Assembly (NCBI GenBank): GCA_024688095.1
Contig: JAILEJ010000425.1
Location: 1 to 9,407 of the forward strand
Length of the DNA: 9,407 nt
Direction: 5' to 3'
From: Butyrivibrio sp.
GTDB lineage: Bacteria > Bacillota > Clostridia > Lachnospirales > Lachnospiraceae
Shown here: positions 1 to 7,791 of the stretch, in pieces
How the letters are laid out: each line of letters begins with the position of its first letter
Position numbering within the stretch: the first letter of the stretch is position 1
Made by a program: the position numbers and the translations under genes
Notes under the pieces: model-generated
What the model saw: only the letters and a program-made list of their open reading frames with translations
Database searches by the model: none
Told to the model about the DNA's origin: nothing

Positions 1-2019
1 GTAAAAGAGAATCCTGAACTTGCTTCTGTAGGTATAACGGTTACGGATACATTAAAAACTGATGATATACTCATTTGCGAAAAAGATCTCAATAATAGTT
101 CTGAAAAAAATATGTATAAAGGTTTTTTTGAAAATAATGAAAGTAAAAAAATTTTTCTGGTTTCTAGAAAGAGTAATGGAACTATAAGGGGACTTCACTA
201 TGGAGAAGATGATGGAGAACCAAATGCTCCAAAAAGTGCAGATATTATAAATCCAGCTGCGGTAAATAAATTTATAGAACTTACTCATGAACAATATTAT
301 AAATATCTAAAACAATATTTTGGAAATACCATAATTGCGTTTTTTACAGATGAACCAAGTATTCTCGGAAGAAATGTTGATAATATGTTGCCTTGGACAT
401 ATGGTTTTTTAGATGAATTTGTACTTGAAGGAGGTAATCCGAAGGATTTATTTTATTTGTTTAAGAAAAATATGTACGTCGTTAAATCAGAGCTTAATGA
501 CATTTTGTCTATTTCTCTATATAATCAAATGATTCTTGATAAAGAAAGCAATATTTATTTTAGACGATTATCCGAGTGGTGCCAGGAACATGGAATTTCA
601 CTTATGGGACATCCTCATCAGAGCGATGATATTGAGGTAGAAAAATGGTTTCATATTCCTGGACAGGACCTTGTCTTTAGATGGGTATCTCCCGAAACTG
701 GTGATACAACTGGAATGGATTCCTGCATGGGACACTGTAGTGCAGATGCTGCCCTAATCATGAACAGAAGACGAAATGCAAATGAGGTTTTTGGCGCCTG
801 TAACAGAAATGGAAATGATTGGTATTTTACAGCAGATGATTTTAAATGGTTTATCGATTACCTGGCTGTCAGAGGCGTTAATATGTTTGTGCCTCATGCC
901 TTTTACTATAGCCTTGACGGAAAAAGAAGCGGGGAAAGGCCACCAGATGTTGGTCCCGGAAGTATTTGGTGGAAGTATTATGAACACTTTTCACTATATA
1001 TGAAGAGATTATCAGCTCTAATGACTGACATAATTCCTCTTGATAGCGTTGCCGTAATATGTGAAAACAGAAAACTATATACTGAAATGGTTAAACCACT
1101 TATAGAAAATCAAATTGGTTTTCATTATATTCCAAAATCATTCTTAAACGATATTACTATAAAGAAAAATAAAAATGGAAACAGCTTTTTTTCTATAGGT
1201 AATATGAAATATGACAGGGTAGTTGCTGAAGATAGCATTCTTCCTGAAATAAAGCATATATTACTTAAAAAAAATGAAAATGATTTATATGTGATAAGTG
1301 ACCTGGAAAAGCAGAATATACATCTTACTAATAGCGATATATCTGATTATAAGGATGCATCAGTACCAATATCAGAAGATTGTCAAGAATTGTTTAAGGA
1401 TATCAGAAGCACTAATTTTATAAAAAATGACACCTTATGCTGGTATATTGTAAATGCAGGTGAAAAGGACATTTTCTGTAATGCATACCTTTCACCGATT
1501 ACAGATGTTCCTGAAACAAATTTAATTAATCACAGGCAAAATAAATGTTATTCTAATGATGCTGTAAAAAAATATTATGCTGTTTATGATATATGGAACA
1601 ATACGGAATATCGCTTTGATAATAAATTAAGCCTTCGAAGAAGAGATTCTGTTCTGATTTATGAATGTTCCAAAGAACAATATGATTCTCTTTCCGAATA
1701 TTCTGAGCCGTATATTATTAAAACAGATTTTGTACAGGATGGAGAAAGGCAAATCAATTCAATATCTTATTCATGCATTATAGATATCAGAAAAAATGAT
1801 ATTGAAAACGATAATCTGCAAATAAAGATAGATGCTGATGAAATGGCTGAACTCTTTATAAATGGAGAATTTGCCGGAGTATCTTTCTATTCACCCCACT
1901 ATTTTGATATAAAGAAATTTGTAAAAGAGGGTAATAATGCATTAACTTTAAAGGTAACCGGATCCCTTGCAAATGTATACGGACATGAAAAAGTATTTTT
2001 TGGAATAAAGGAAAAATAA
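1..2019 (+). CDS. Glycoside hydrolase, GH106 / alpha-L-rhamnosidase-like, 5'-truncated by window edge
   Basis: The frame is open from base 1 to the TAA at 2017-2019, giving 672 visible residues. The first visible Met (base 112) has no ribosome binding site and sits inside continuous coding sequence, so the true start lies upstream of the window. The sequence resembles large bacterial glycoside hydrolases of the GH106/alpha-L-rhamnosidase-like type. Visible landmarks are a 'NPAAVNKFIELTHEQYY' segment, then a FTDEPS motif (D117/E118 of the visible part) of the kind that carries a catalytic acid, an HPHQSDD stretch, a NEVFGACNRNG segment (E262 a second candidate acid), and a GVNMFVPHAFYYS segment typical of a TIM-barrel strand. 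The last ~75 residues, with an LFINGEFAG motif, look like a jelly-roll sugar-binding domain. No signal peptide can be assessed. The substrate is inferred, probably a plant or host glycan side chain. The gene converges on the symporter gene and shares its terminator. Confidence 0.72.
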   Translation, partial: VKENPELASVGITVTDTLKTDDILICEKDLNNSSEKNMYKGFFENNESKKIFLVSRKSNGTIRGLHYGEDDGEPNAPKSADIINPAAVNKFIELTHEQYYKYLKQYFGNTIIAFFTDEPSILGRNVDNMLPWTYGFLDEFVLEGGNPKDLFYLFKKNMYVVKSELNDILSISLYNQMILDKESNIYFRRLSEWCQEHGISLMGHPHQSDDIEVEKWFHIPGQDLVFRWVSPETGDTTGMDSCMGHCSADAALIMNRRRNANEVFGACNRNGNDWYFTADDFKWFIDYLAVRGVNMFVPHAFYYSLDGKRSGERPPDVGPGSIWWKYYEHFSLYMKRLSALMTDIIPLDSVAVICENRKLYTEMVKPLIENQIGFHYIPKSFLNDITIKKNKNGNSFFSIGNMKYDRVVAEDSILPEIKHILLKKNENDLYVISDLEKQNIHLTNSDISDYKDASVPISEDCQELFKDIRSTNFIKNDTLCWYIVNAGEKDIFCNAYLSPITDVPETNLINHRQNKCYSNDAVKKYYAVYDIWNNTEYRFDNKLSLRRRDSVLIYECSKEQYDSLSEYSEPYIIKTDFVQDGERQINSISYSCIIDIRKNDIENDNLQIKIDADEMAELFINGEFAGVSFYSPHYFDIKKFVKEGNNALTLKVTGSLANVYGHEKVFFGIKEK

Positions 2020-2051
2020 AATCAACCATAGTTGAAATATTCTTTTATGTA

Positions 2052-2090
2052 AAAAAGCTGCATCACAGTCATTTTGTAATGCAGCTTTTT
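2052..2090. terminator. Bidirectional intrinsic terminator between convergent genes
   Basis: A perfect 12-bp inverted repeat (AAAAAGCTGCAT at 2052-2063, ATGCAGCTTTTT at 2079-2090) encloses a 15-base loop, whose ends can add three more pairs after one mismatch. The A-run on the left and T-run on the right give a U-tract on either strand. It therefore fits both the hydrolase gene ending at 2019 and the symporter gene ending at 2123 on the other strand. Confidence 0.88.
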
Positions 2091-2122
2091 AAGATTTAAA
2101 TTATGAATGATAAAGATAAAAA

Positions 2123-3673
2123 TCAAGCAATATCTTCTTCTTCGTCACTAAGAGCTGTTTTCTGAGCAACAAGTGACTTTTTATTGTAGCAGGCAAAAGA
2201 ATCCTCAACGAGCTCTTTATCAGGCTTAGGAGTAAATATTGATATAACGGGAACAAGTATTATTCCAGCAATCATTGTTATAGCTCCAAGATTTATTGGC
2301 GACTGCATAATAGCAGGGAAACTGCTTCTTGCAACAATATTAAGTATCATAACAACTGAACTTCCAATGAAGCATACCCAGCAGGAAGCTGTTGTAACCT
2401 TTTTGCTGTAAAGACTATACATAAATGGAGCAAGGAATGCACCTGCAAGAGCTCCCCATGATACACCCATCATCTGAGCTATAAAGGTTACGCCTACCTT
2501 ATACTGAACAAGTGCAAGTACTGCTGAAATAGCAATAAATACAACTACAAATGCTCTTATAAAGAGAACCTGCTTTTTTTCTTCCATGTCCTTTATAAAG
2601 TTATCCTTTAAAAAGTCAATTGTAAGAGTTGAACTTGATGTAATAACAAGGCTTGAAAGTGTTGACATAGATGCTGATAAAACAAGAATAACAACAAGTG
2701 CTATCATTCCAGGGCTTAAATTTGAAAGCATTGTAGGTACGACTGAATCATATCCGTTAGCTGCAATGTCAATCTGATCTGAGAAAAGTCTTCCAAACCC
2801 ACCTAGGAAATAGCATCCACCTGCAACAACAAGTGCAAATACAGTAGATATTATTGTTCCCTTGGAAATTGAAGCTTCATCCTTGATAGCATAAAATTTC
2901 TGAACCATCTGAGGAAGTCCCCATGTACCAAGAGATGTAAGGATAACCACAAACATAAGGTTAAGCGGGTCAGGTCCGAAAAATGATGCAAATACTCCCG
3001 GAGTACTTGATACAGTTTCATCTGATATACTTGCAAGTCCATTAAGCGCTGCAATAAAACCGCCTTTACTATTTAGTACTGCTGCAATAACTGCTACAAT
3101 ACCTATAAGCATTATTATTCCCTGAATAAAATCGTTTATAGCTGTAGCCATATATCCACCAGCAATAACATAAATAGCTGTAAGTATAGCCATAATGATA
3201 ATACATACACTATAATCAATACTAAATGCCATACCAAACAGACGTGAAAGCCCATTATATAATGATGCTGTGTAAGGTATAAGGAAAATAAAAATGATCA
3301 CAGAAGCACCAATCTTTAAAGATTTGCTTCCAAATCTTTCCCCAAAAAACTGTGGCATTGTAGCAGAGTTGAGATGCTGTGTCATAATTCTGGTTCTTCT
3401 TCCAAGAATAACCCAAGCAAGAAGAGAACCTATTATTGCATTACCAATACCTGCCCATGTTGCAGCAATACCATATTTCCATCCAAACTGACCTGCATAT
3501 CCTACAAAAACAACTGCAGAGAAATAGGATGTTCCATAAGCAAAAGCTGTAAGCCACGGACCAACGCTTCTCCCACCAAGGACAAATCCGTTGACATCTG
3601 TTGCATTTTTTCTACAATACAAACCGATTGCGATAAGTATTGCGAAGTAAAGAATTAAAATAACCAGTTTCAT
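2123..3673 (-). CDS. Sodium:solute symporter (SSS family), substrate unknown
   Basis: This 516-residue, very hydrophobic protein has about a dozen membrane segments, the usual size for the SSS (PutP/SGLT, LeuT-fold) family. It would import a small solute with Na+. Family marks are LGGRSVGPW at residues 32-40 before TM2, a YVIAGGYMATAINDFIQG stretch in the middle, and SASMSTLSS plus SSSTLTIDFL at about residues 330-352. That last region corresponds to the Ser/Thr Na+ site of TM8. By my alignment, the Asp that is important in E. coli PutP (D55) is replaced here by Tyr50 in the GTSYFSA segment, so proline should not be assumed. The C-terminal tail (about 35 residues, rich in Glu/Asp and Lys) is cytoplasmic. 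The start is supported by GAGGGAG (bases 3679-3685, minus strand) five bases before the ATG. It diverges from the ABC exporter operon and converges on the glycosidase. Sugar, sugar acid or carboxylate uptake is possible but unproven. Confidence 0.9.
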   Translation of the reverse strand: MKLVILILYFAILIAIGLYCRKNATDVNGFVLGGRSVGPWLTAFAYGTSYFSAVVFVGYAGQFGWKYGIAATWAGIGNAIIGSLLAWVILGRRTRIMTQHLNSATMPQFFGERFGSKSLKIGASVIIFIFLIPYTASLYNGLSRLFGMAFSIDYSVCIIIMAILTAIYVIAGGYMATAINDFIQGIIMLIGIVAVIAAVLNSKGGFIAALNGLASISDETVSSTPGVFASFFGPDPLNLMFVVILTSLGTWGLPQMVQKFYAIKDEASISKGTIISTVFALVVAGGCYFLGGFGRLFSDQIDIAANGYDSVVPTMLSNLSPGMIALVVILVLSASMSTLSSLVITSSSTLTIDFLKDNFIKDMEEKKQVLFIRAFVVVFIAISAVLALVQYKVGVTFIAQMMGVSWGALAGAFLAPFMYSLYSKKVTTASCWVCFIGSSVVMILNIVARSSFPAIMQSPINLGAITMIAGIILVPVISIFTPKPDKELVEDSFACYNKKSLVAQKTALSDEEEDIA

Positions 3674-3714
3674 TTGTTCTCCCTCTTTCGCGATTAGACG
3701 CTTTAAAGTGTTAA

Positions 3715-3736
3715 AGTATAGTAATTATGATATACT
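3715..3736. repeat. Inverted repeat in the divergent promoter region (possible operator)
   Basis: AGTATA (3715-3720) and TATACT (3731-3736) form a perfect 6-base inverted repeat with a 10-base centre, 22 bases in all. The right arm is the -10 hexamer of the exporter operon, and the centre and arm overlap the -10 of the symporter promoter. Just upstream lies CTTTAAAG, an 8-base palindrome (3701-3708), and a second TTAAAG at 3711. The position suits a repressor that would act on both genes, but no regulator gene is in the window and such AT-rich symmetry can arise by chance. Confidence 0.3.
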
Positions 3737-3755
3737 ATTTTCATGCAATTGGCAA
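3727..3755 (-). promoter_or_regulatory. Candidate sigma-A promoter for the symporter gene
   Basis: Read on the minus strand, TTGCCA (3750-3755) is followed after 17 bases by TATCAT (3727-3732). Both are close to the -35 and -10 consensus. The predicted start site would leave a leader of roughly 45 bases before the ATG at 3673. The -10 overlaps the -10 of the divergent promoter, so the two may compete. Confidence 0.5.
3728..3736 (+). promoter_or_regulatory. Candidate extended -10 promoter for the ABC exporter operon
   Basis: TGATATACT matches the extended -10 form TGnTATAAT with one mismatch in the hexamer. No good -35 is seen 16-18 bases upstream, which is acceptable for an extended -10 promoter. 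It lies about 45 bases before the ATG at 3782, and the RBS AAGGATG (3768-3774) follows. Confidence 0.4.
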
Positions 3756-3781
3756 CTAATTTTTTATAAGGATGACAATTT

Positions 3782-5593
3782 ATGACTAACAAAAAAATGA
3801 GCCGAACAGACCTCTTAATATATTTCTTAAAAGGAAACAAAAAGTACTATTTACTTAGCTTTTTATTTGCCGGGCTTATGGCACTTCTTGATATGGTAAA
3901 CCCTAAAGTTATATCATTTACCGTAGATAGTATTATAGGAAATATAGACAGAGATATTCCTCCATTTGTAGAATCACTCATAAACTCTTTTGGAGGAGTC
4001 GAATATTTGCGTGCCCACCTTTATCTGATTGCTCTTGCAGTTATTTTAGTTGCAATTGCAGCTGGCACCTGCAGATATTTATTTAAACTTTTTAATACAA
4101 TAGGTGCCGAGAAACTGGTTCAACGTATGAGAGATATTCTGTATGATCATATAATTCACCTGCCTTTTTCATGGCACAATCAGAACCATACAGGTGATAT
4201 CATTCAGCGCTGTACTTCAGACGTGGATGTTATAAAAAATTTCCTCTCTGAACAGTTTACAAACCTGTTCAGGGTAATTATTTTAATTATTTTTTCAATG
4301 TATTTTATGATTGGAATTAATCCTGTACTGACATTTATTTCAGCAATATTTTTTCCAATTATTATTTTATATTCAATGTTCTTTCATAACAAAATTGCTG
4401 ACTCCTTTGAACAGGTAGACTCCATGGAGGGAAAGCTCTCTGCAATTGCGCAGGAAAACCTTACCGGTGTAAGAGTAGTAAGAGCTTTTGGACGTGAAAA
4501 ATATGAGAAGCAGCGTTTTGAAAACACAAATGAAGAATACATTGGTATGTGGGACAGACTAATGAAACTTCTCTCCATGTTCTGGGCAAGTGGAGACCTT
4601 ATTTCCAATCTCCAAATCATGCTTGTAGTAGGATTTGGCGCTGTATTTACTGTTAACGGAAAGATGACCACAGGAGATTTCATCGCCTTTGTTTCCTACA
4701 ATGCAATGCTTACCTGGCCTGTACGTATGCTCGGAAGGGTAATATCTGAAATGAGTAAGTCAGGTGTCTCAATCGACCGTATCAGATATATTATAAATTC
4801 TGAAATTGAAGCTGATAAAGAAACAACTGTTACACCACCAATTGACCGTGATATAAAATTTGAAAATGTATCTTTTTCTTATGGCGATGGCAGTCCTGAA
4901 ATACTTGATAATGTATCTTTTGAAATAAAAGCTGGAACAACTGTTGGAATACTTGGAGGAACAGGTTCAGGCAAATCAACTTTAATGTATTTATTAGATC
5001 GCCTTTATAATATTGCACCTCAAAATGGAAGAATAACAATCGGAAATGTCGATATTGCTGATATGCCAATATCCTACATTCGTTCTAACATTGGTATGGT
5101 ATTGCAAGAGCCATTTTTATTTTCAAGATCTCTTGCAGAAAATATAGCGATTACCAGAGATAAGACAGATATAAATGAAATAAGAGAAGCCTCACGTATT
5201 GCTATGCTTGATGAAACGATAAACAAATTTTCAAAGGGCTACGATACATATGTTGGAGAAAGAGGAGTTACTCTTTCAGGTGGGCAAAAGCAACGTGCAG
5301 CTATTGCTCAAATGCTTATAAATAAACCAAAGGTAATGGTTTTTGATGATTCACTTTCAGCTGTAGATGCTGAAACAGATTCAAAAATAAGACATGCACT
5401 AAATGATAAAACATCTGATTCAACTGTAATACTTATCGCTCATCGTATTACAACGCTTATGAATGCAGATAAAATCATAGTTATGGACAAGGGAAAAGTT
5501 ATAGAAGAGGGAACTCACGAACAGCTCCTTTCTGAAAATGGAATGTATGCAAAAATTTATAAATTACAAAGTCCAGATGAAGTCATATCATAA
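3782..5593 (+). CDS. ABC exporter half-transporter, subunit with degenerate catalytic site (heterodimer partner 1)
   Basis: The 603-residue protein fuses an N-terminal exporter membrane domain to an ATPase domain. Membrane segments lie near residues 23-45, 79-102, two within 162-200, 272-295 and 300-318. The ATPase domain spans roughly 356-597, with Walker A GGTGSGKST (392-400), Q-loop Gln442, signature LSGGQ (498-502), Walker B ending in D522-D523, and H-loop His554. The residue after the Walker B Asp is normally the catalytic Glu; here it is Asp523, as in the non-consensus subunit of heterodimeric exporters such as TM287/288 and BmrCD. Its intact LSGGQ would complete the active site of the partner encoded 18 bases downstream. 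The start is fixed by AAGGATG (3768-3774), seven bases before the ATG. The cargo (drug, peptide or lipid) cannot be told from sequence. Family is near certain and the heterodimer very likely. Confidence 0.95.
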   Translation: MTNKKMSRTDLLIYFLKGNKKYYLLSFLFAGLMALLDMVNPKVISFTVDSIIGNIDRDIPPFVESLINSFGGVEYLRAHLYLIALAVILVAIAAGTCRYLFKLFNTIGAEKLVQRMRDILYDHIIHLPFSWHNQNHTGDIIQRCTSDVDVIKNFLSEQFTNLFRVIILIIFSMYFMIGINPVLTFISAIFFPIIILYSMFFHNKIADSFEQVDSMEGKLSAIAQENLTGVRVVRAFGREKYEKQRFENTNEEYIGMWDRLMKLLSMFWASGDLISNLQIMLVVGFGAVFTVNGKMTTGDFIAFVSYNAMLTWPVRMLGRVISEMSKSGVSIDRIRYIINSEIEADKETTVTPPIDRDIKFENVSFSYGDGSPEILDNVSFEIKAGTTVGILGGTGSGKSTLMYLLDRLYNIAPQNGRITIGNVDIADMPISYIRSNIGMVLQEPFLFSRSLAENIAITRDKTDINEIREASRIAMLDETINKFSKGYDTYVGERGVTLSGGQKQRAAIAQMLINKPKVMVFDDSLSAVDAETDSKIRHALNDKTSDSTVILIAHRITTLMNADKIIVMDKGKVIEEGTHEQLLSENGMYAKIYKLQSPDEVIS

Positions 5594-5611
5594 ATTAAAA
5601 CGAGGTAAAAA

Positions 5612-7432
5612 ATGTCTGATTCAAATAATAAAAATATTACAAGGCTTCCCTGGTATGGAATTCCAGCAATCATGCCTTTTATAAAGCCTTACAAAAAAAG
5701 AATTATAATTATGGTCTTTCTTGGTATATTAAGCAGCCTTATTGATGCTATTTATCCTCTTTTTAATAAATATATTATTAATACGGTAATTGCCAATAAA
5801 GATACTTCAACTATGCCATTACTTGCTGTTTTATTCTTAGCGCTTTTGGCATTTCAGGTATGGAATAATTACTATACTACCTATATGTGTAGTAAAACAG
5901 AGCTTCATGTAGACAGAGATATTAGAAATAAAGCCTTTGGGCATCTTCAGACATTATCCTTTTCATATTTCAATCAAAATAATGTCGGTTATATACACGC
6001 CAGAGTAATGAGTGATGCAGGAAAAATTGGTGAGCTTGTTTCATGGAGACTTATGGATACAATATGGAATGGTTCCTATATCATAAGCGTATTTGTAGTA
6101 ATGCTTTTCACTAATGTAAAGCTGGCCTTCATACTTCTATTACTTATACCTGTAGCAATAATTGTAATTACATATTTCCAGAAGCATCTTGTTTCTCTTG
6201 GAAGAAATATCAGAGAGATAAATTCAAGAATTACAGGAAATTTTAACGAAGGAATAACTGGTGTTCGTTCCATAAAAACACTTGTTGCAGAAGATAAGCT
6301 AGAGAAAGATTTTAAGGATGAAACCTTAAATATGGAAAAAACCTCCGTGAAAAACGGACACTATTCAGCACTATTTTCTTCAAGTATAACCTTTTTATCA
6401 TCTGTTGCACTTTCTCTTGTTTTGTGGCAAGGAGGAATGCTTACACTTGATACCCTTATGCTGGTTGGTACTTTATCAGTTTTCATGTCTTATGCGCTTG
6501 GTATCATGGAACCGATTCAGTCCATTATAACAACTCTTTCTGCACTTATAACAATTCAGGTTAATATAGAAAGGCTGACTGGACTTCTAAATACAGAATC
6601 AGACGTTGCTGACAGTAAAGACGTTATTGAAAAATATGGCGATACTTTTAATGCCAAAAGAGAAAACTGGGAAGAATTATATGGCGATGTAGAGTTTGAA
6701 GATGTTTCATTTATGTATCCTGATGGAGATGAATACGTTCTTGAACATTTTAATTTAAAGGTTCCGAAAGGATCTAATGTTGCCATAGTAGGAGAGACAG
6801 GTGCCGGTAAATCTACCCTTGTTAATCTTGTATGCAGATTCTTTGAACCTACAAAAGGTAAGGTTCTTATAGACGGAAAGGATGCCAGAGAACGTTCACA
6901 GCTATGGCTTCACAGTAATATTGGATATGTGCTTCAGACTCCACATTTGTTTTCTGGGACTGTAAGAGATAACTTGCGTTATGGTAATCCTGATGCAAGT
7001 GACAATGAAATATGGAATGCGTTAAAGCTTGTTTCTGCAGAATCCGTTGTAAATCGCATGGATAAAGGGCTCGATAGTGATGTTGGAGAAGGCGGAAGTA
7101 TGCTATCTACTGGAGAAAGGCAGCTTTTATCTTTTGCAAGAGCAATACTTGCTGATCCCAAAATACTTGTACTTGATGAAGCTACAAGTTCTGTAGATAC
7201 AGTAACGGAAAAAGTCATTCAGGATGCCATAAGTACTGTGATTAAGGGAAGAACTTCTTTTATGATTGCTCACAGACTCTCTACTGTCATAGATGCTGAT
7301 GTAATACTTGCAGTAAAAGATGGTAAAATAGTAGAGCAGGGAAATCACACAGAACTTATGCGCAAAAAAGGTTATTATTACGAACTATACAGCAGGCAAT
7401 ATGAAGACCTTGCTTTTGAACTTGCCAATTAG
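5612..7432 (+). CDS. ABC exporter half-transporter, subunit with canonical Walker B but degenerate signature (heterodimer partner 2)
   Basis: The 606-residue protein has the same membrane-plus-ATPase layout as its neighbour. Hydrophobic segments lie near residues 29-55, 68-92, two within 153-190, 251-273 and 283-303. The ATPase domain starts near 358, with Walker A GETGAGKST (394-402), Q-loop Gln442, Walker B LDEATSS with D522 and catalytic Glu523, and H-loop His554. The signature is LSTGE (498-502) rather than LSGGQ, with Gly replaced by Thr and Gln by Glu. Walker A/B here plus LSGGQ of the upstream subunit would make the working ATP site; the other pair makes a degenerate site. A longer charged linker (about 325-357, with a KYGDTFNAKRENWEELYGD stretch) precedes the ATPase domain. 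A GAGG ribosome binding site (5602-5605) lies six bases before the ATG, and the 18-base gap implies co-transcription and balanced synthesis. The gene ends in a strong terminator. Confidence 0.95.
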   Translation: MSDSNNKNITRLPWYGIPAIMPFIKPYKKRIIIMVFLGILSSLIDAIYPLFNKYIINTVIANKDTSTMPLLAVLFLALLAFQVWNNYYTTYMCSKTELHVDRDIRNKAFGHLQTLSFSYFNQNNVGYIHARVMSDAGKIGELVSWRLMDTIWNGSYIISVFVVMLFTNVKLAFILLLLIPVAIIVITYFQKHLVSLGRNIREINSRITGNFNEGITGVRSIKTLVAEDKLEKDFKDETLNMEKTSVKNGHYSALFSSSITFLSSVALSLVLWQGGMLTLDTLMLVGTLSVFMSYALGIMEPIQSIITTLSALITIQVNIERLTGLLNTESDVADSKDVIEKYGDTFNAKRENWEELYGDVEFEDVSFMYPDGDEYVLEHFNLKVPKGSNVAIVGETGAGKSTLVNLVCRFFEPTKGKVLIDGKDARERSQLWLHSNIGYVLQTPHLFSGTVRDNLRYGNPDASDNEIWNALKLVSAESVVNRMDKGLDSDVGEGGSMLSTGERQLLSFARAILADPKILVLDEATSSVDTVTEKVIQDAISTVIKGRTSFMIAHRLSTVIDADVILAVKDGKIVEQGNHTELMRKKGYYYELYSRQYEDLAFELAN

Positions 7433-7445
7433 TTCCTGATAATGT

Positions 7446-7506
7446 AGGTGTTAACTTCTCATATTATATTTGTAAACTAATAAATATGAGTTGTTGACAC
7501 CTTTTT
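7446..7506 (+). terminator. Intrinsic terminator of the ABC exporter operon
   Basis: Two 20-base arms (7446-7465 and 7483-7502) pair with 17 Watson-Crick pairs, one G-U pair and a two-base internal mismatch. They enclose a 17-base loop and are followed by a T-run. The hairpin begins 13 bases after the exporter stop codon. The lower stem is AGGTGT/ACACCT and the upper stem is CTCATATT/AATATGAG. Confidence 0.85.
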
Positions 7507-7537
7507 ACTTATATGTTAACTTTGTGAATAATACAAT
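7494..7537 (+). promoter_or_regulatory. Candidate promoter for the B12 riboswitch transcript
   Basis: A consensus -35 TTGACA lies at 7494-7499, inside the right arm of the upstream terminator. Seventeen bases on is TAACTT (7517-7522), preceded by TG at 7514-7515 as in extended -10 promoters; the hexamer itself is a weak match. TACAAT (7532-7537) is a better -10 by sequence but lacks a good -35 and would start transcription at or inside P1 of the riboswitch. The first pair would place the start just before the aptamer at 7545. Confidence 0.45.
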
Positions 7538-7544
7538 TCATAAG

Positions 7545-7704
7545 ACTTAGGTGCCTGTTATAAATTATTTATGAACGGGTGAAAAGGGAATCCGGTGAGA
7601 ATCCGGAGCGAAGCCGTCACTGTGTTAGGGAGTCTGTCTCATTATCACTGAGTAATTGGGAAGAGAGAACAGATGCTGATCGAAGTCAGGAGACCTGCCT
7701 AAGT
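7545..7704 (+). ncRNA. Cobalamin (adenosyl/hydroxo-cobalamin) riboswitch aptamer
   Basis: The conserved B12-element pieces appear in order: GGTGCC just inside P1 (7550-7555), GGGAA then GGTGAGAATCC (J3/4-P4-L4 region, about 7587-7606), GCCGTCACTGT (about 7613-7623), and the B12 box GAAGTCAGGAGACCTGCC (7682-7699). The ends close as a 7-bp P1 helix, ACTTAGG (7545-7551) with CCTAAGT (7698-7704). This RNA binds a cobalamin and typically turns the downstream gene off when B12 is plentiful. It sits 193 bases before the lipoprotein start codon on the same strand and follows the terminator of the exporter operon, so it controls the downstream gene only. Which cobalamin form it prefers cannot be settled by eye. 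Confidence 0.95.
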
Positions 7705-7715
7705 TATATAATTTT

Positions 7716-7734
7716 GATTTGCGGAACTCGAATC
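7716..7734 (+). promoter_or_regulatory. Candidate P13/L13 regulatory hairpin of the riboswitch
   Basis: GATTTG (7716-7721) pairs with CGAATC (7729-7734), one pair being G-U, and exposes the 7-base loop CGGAACT. In cobalamin riboswitches a hairpin just after P1 (L13) makes a kissing contact with L5 of the aptamer to read out ligand binding. Position and size fit. The loop's CGGA can pair with TCCG copies in the aptamer, but I could not place the L5 partner with certainty. Confidence 0.45.
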
Positions 7735-7748
7735 TCAATTAATATGAC

Positions 7749-7781
7749 ATATTAGTTTTTCTTTACTAATATAATATTTTT
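7749..7781 (+). promoter_or_regulatory. AU-rich hairpin in the riboswitch expression platform
   Basis: ATATTAGT (7749-7756) and ACTAATAT (7765-7772) form a perfect 8-bp stem around a pyrimidine loop TTTTCTTT, followed shortly by a T-run (7777-7781). It may be a weak extra terminator, a pause site or a spacer helix between the aptamer and the main terminator. No function is proven. Confidence 0.35.
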
Positions 7782-7791
7782 GAAATTATAG

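Noticed and set aside
112..114. ATG at 112 as the start of the glycoside hydrolase
   Set aside because: The frame is open from base 1, there is no ribosome binding site before 112, and the upstream codons read as protein of the same kind. The gene is cut by the window edge.
2123..3673. Naming the symporter putP (proline)
   Set aside because: The family match is clear, but the residue equivalent to PutP Asp55 appears to be Tyr and there is no proline catabolism gene nearby.
3782..7432. ABC exporters as part of the B12-regulated system
   Set aside because: They lie upstream of the riboswitch, end in their own terminator, and have the fused membrane-ATPase exporter layout, not that of BtuCD or ECF importers.
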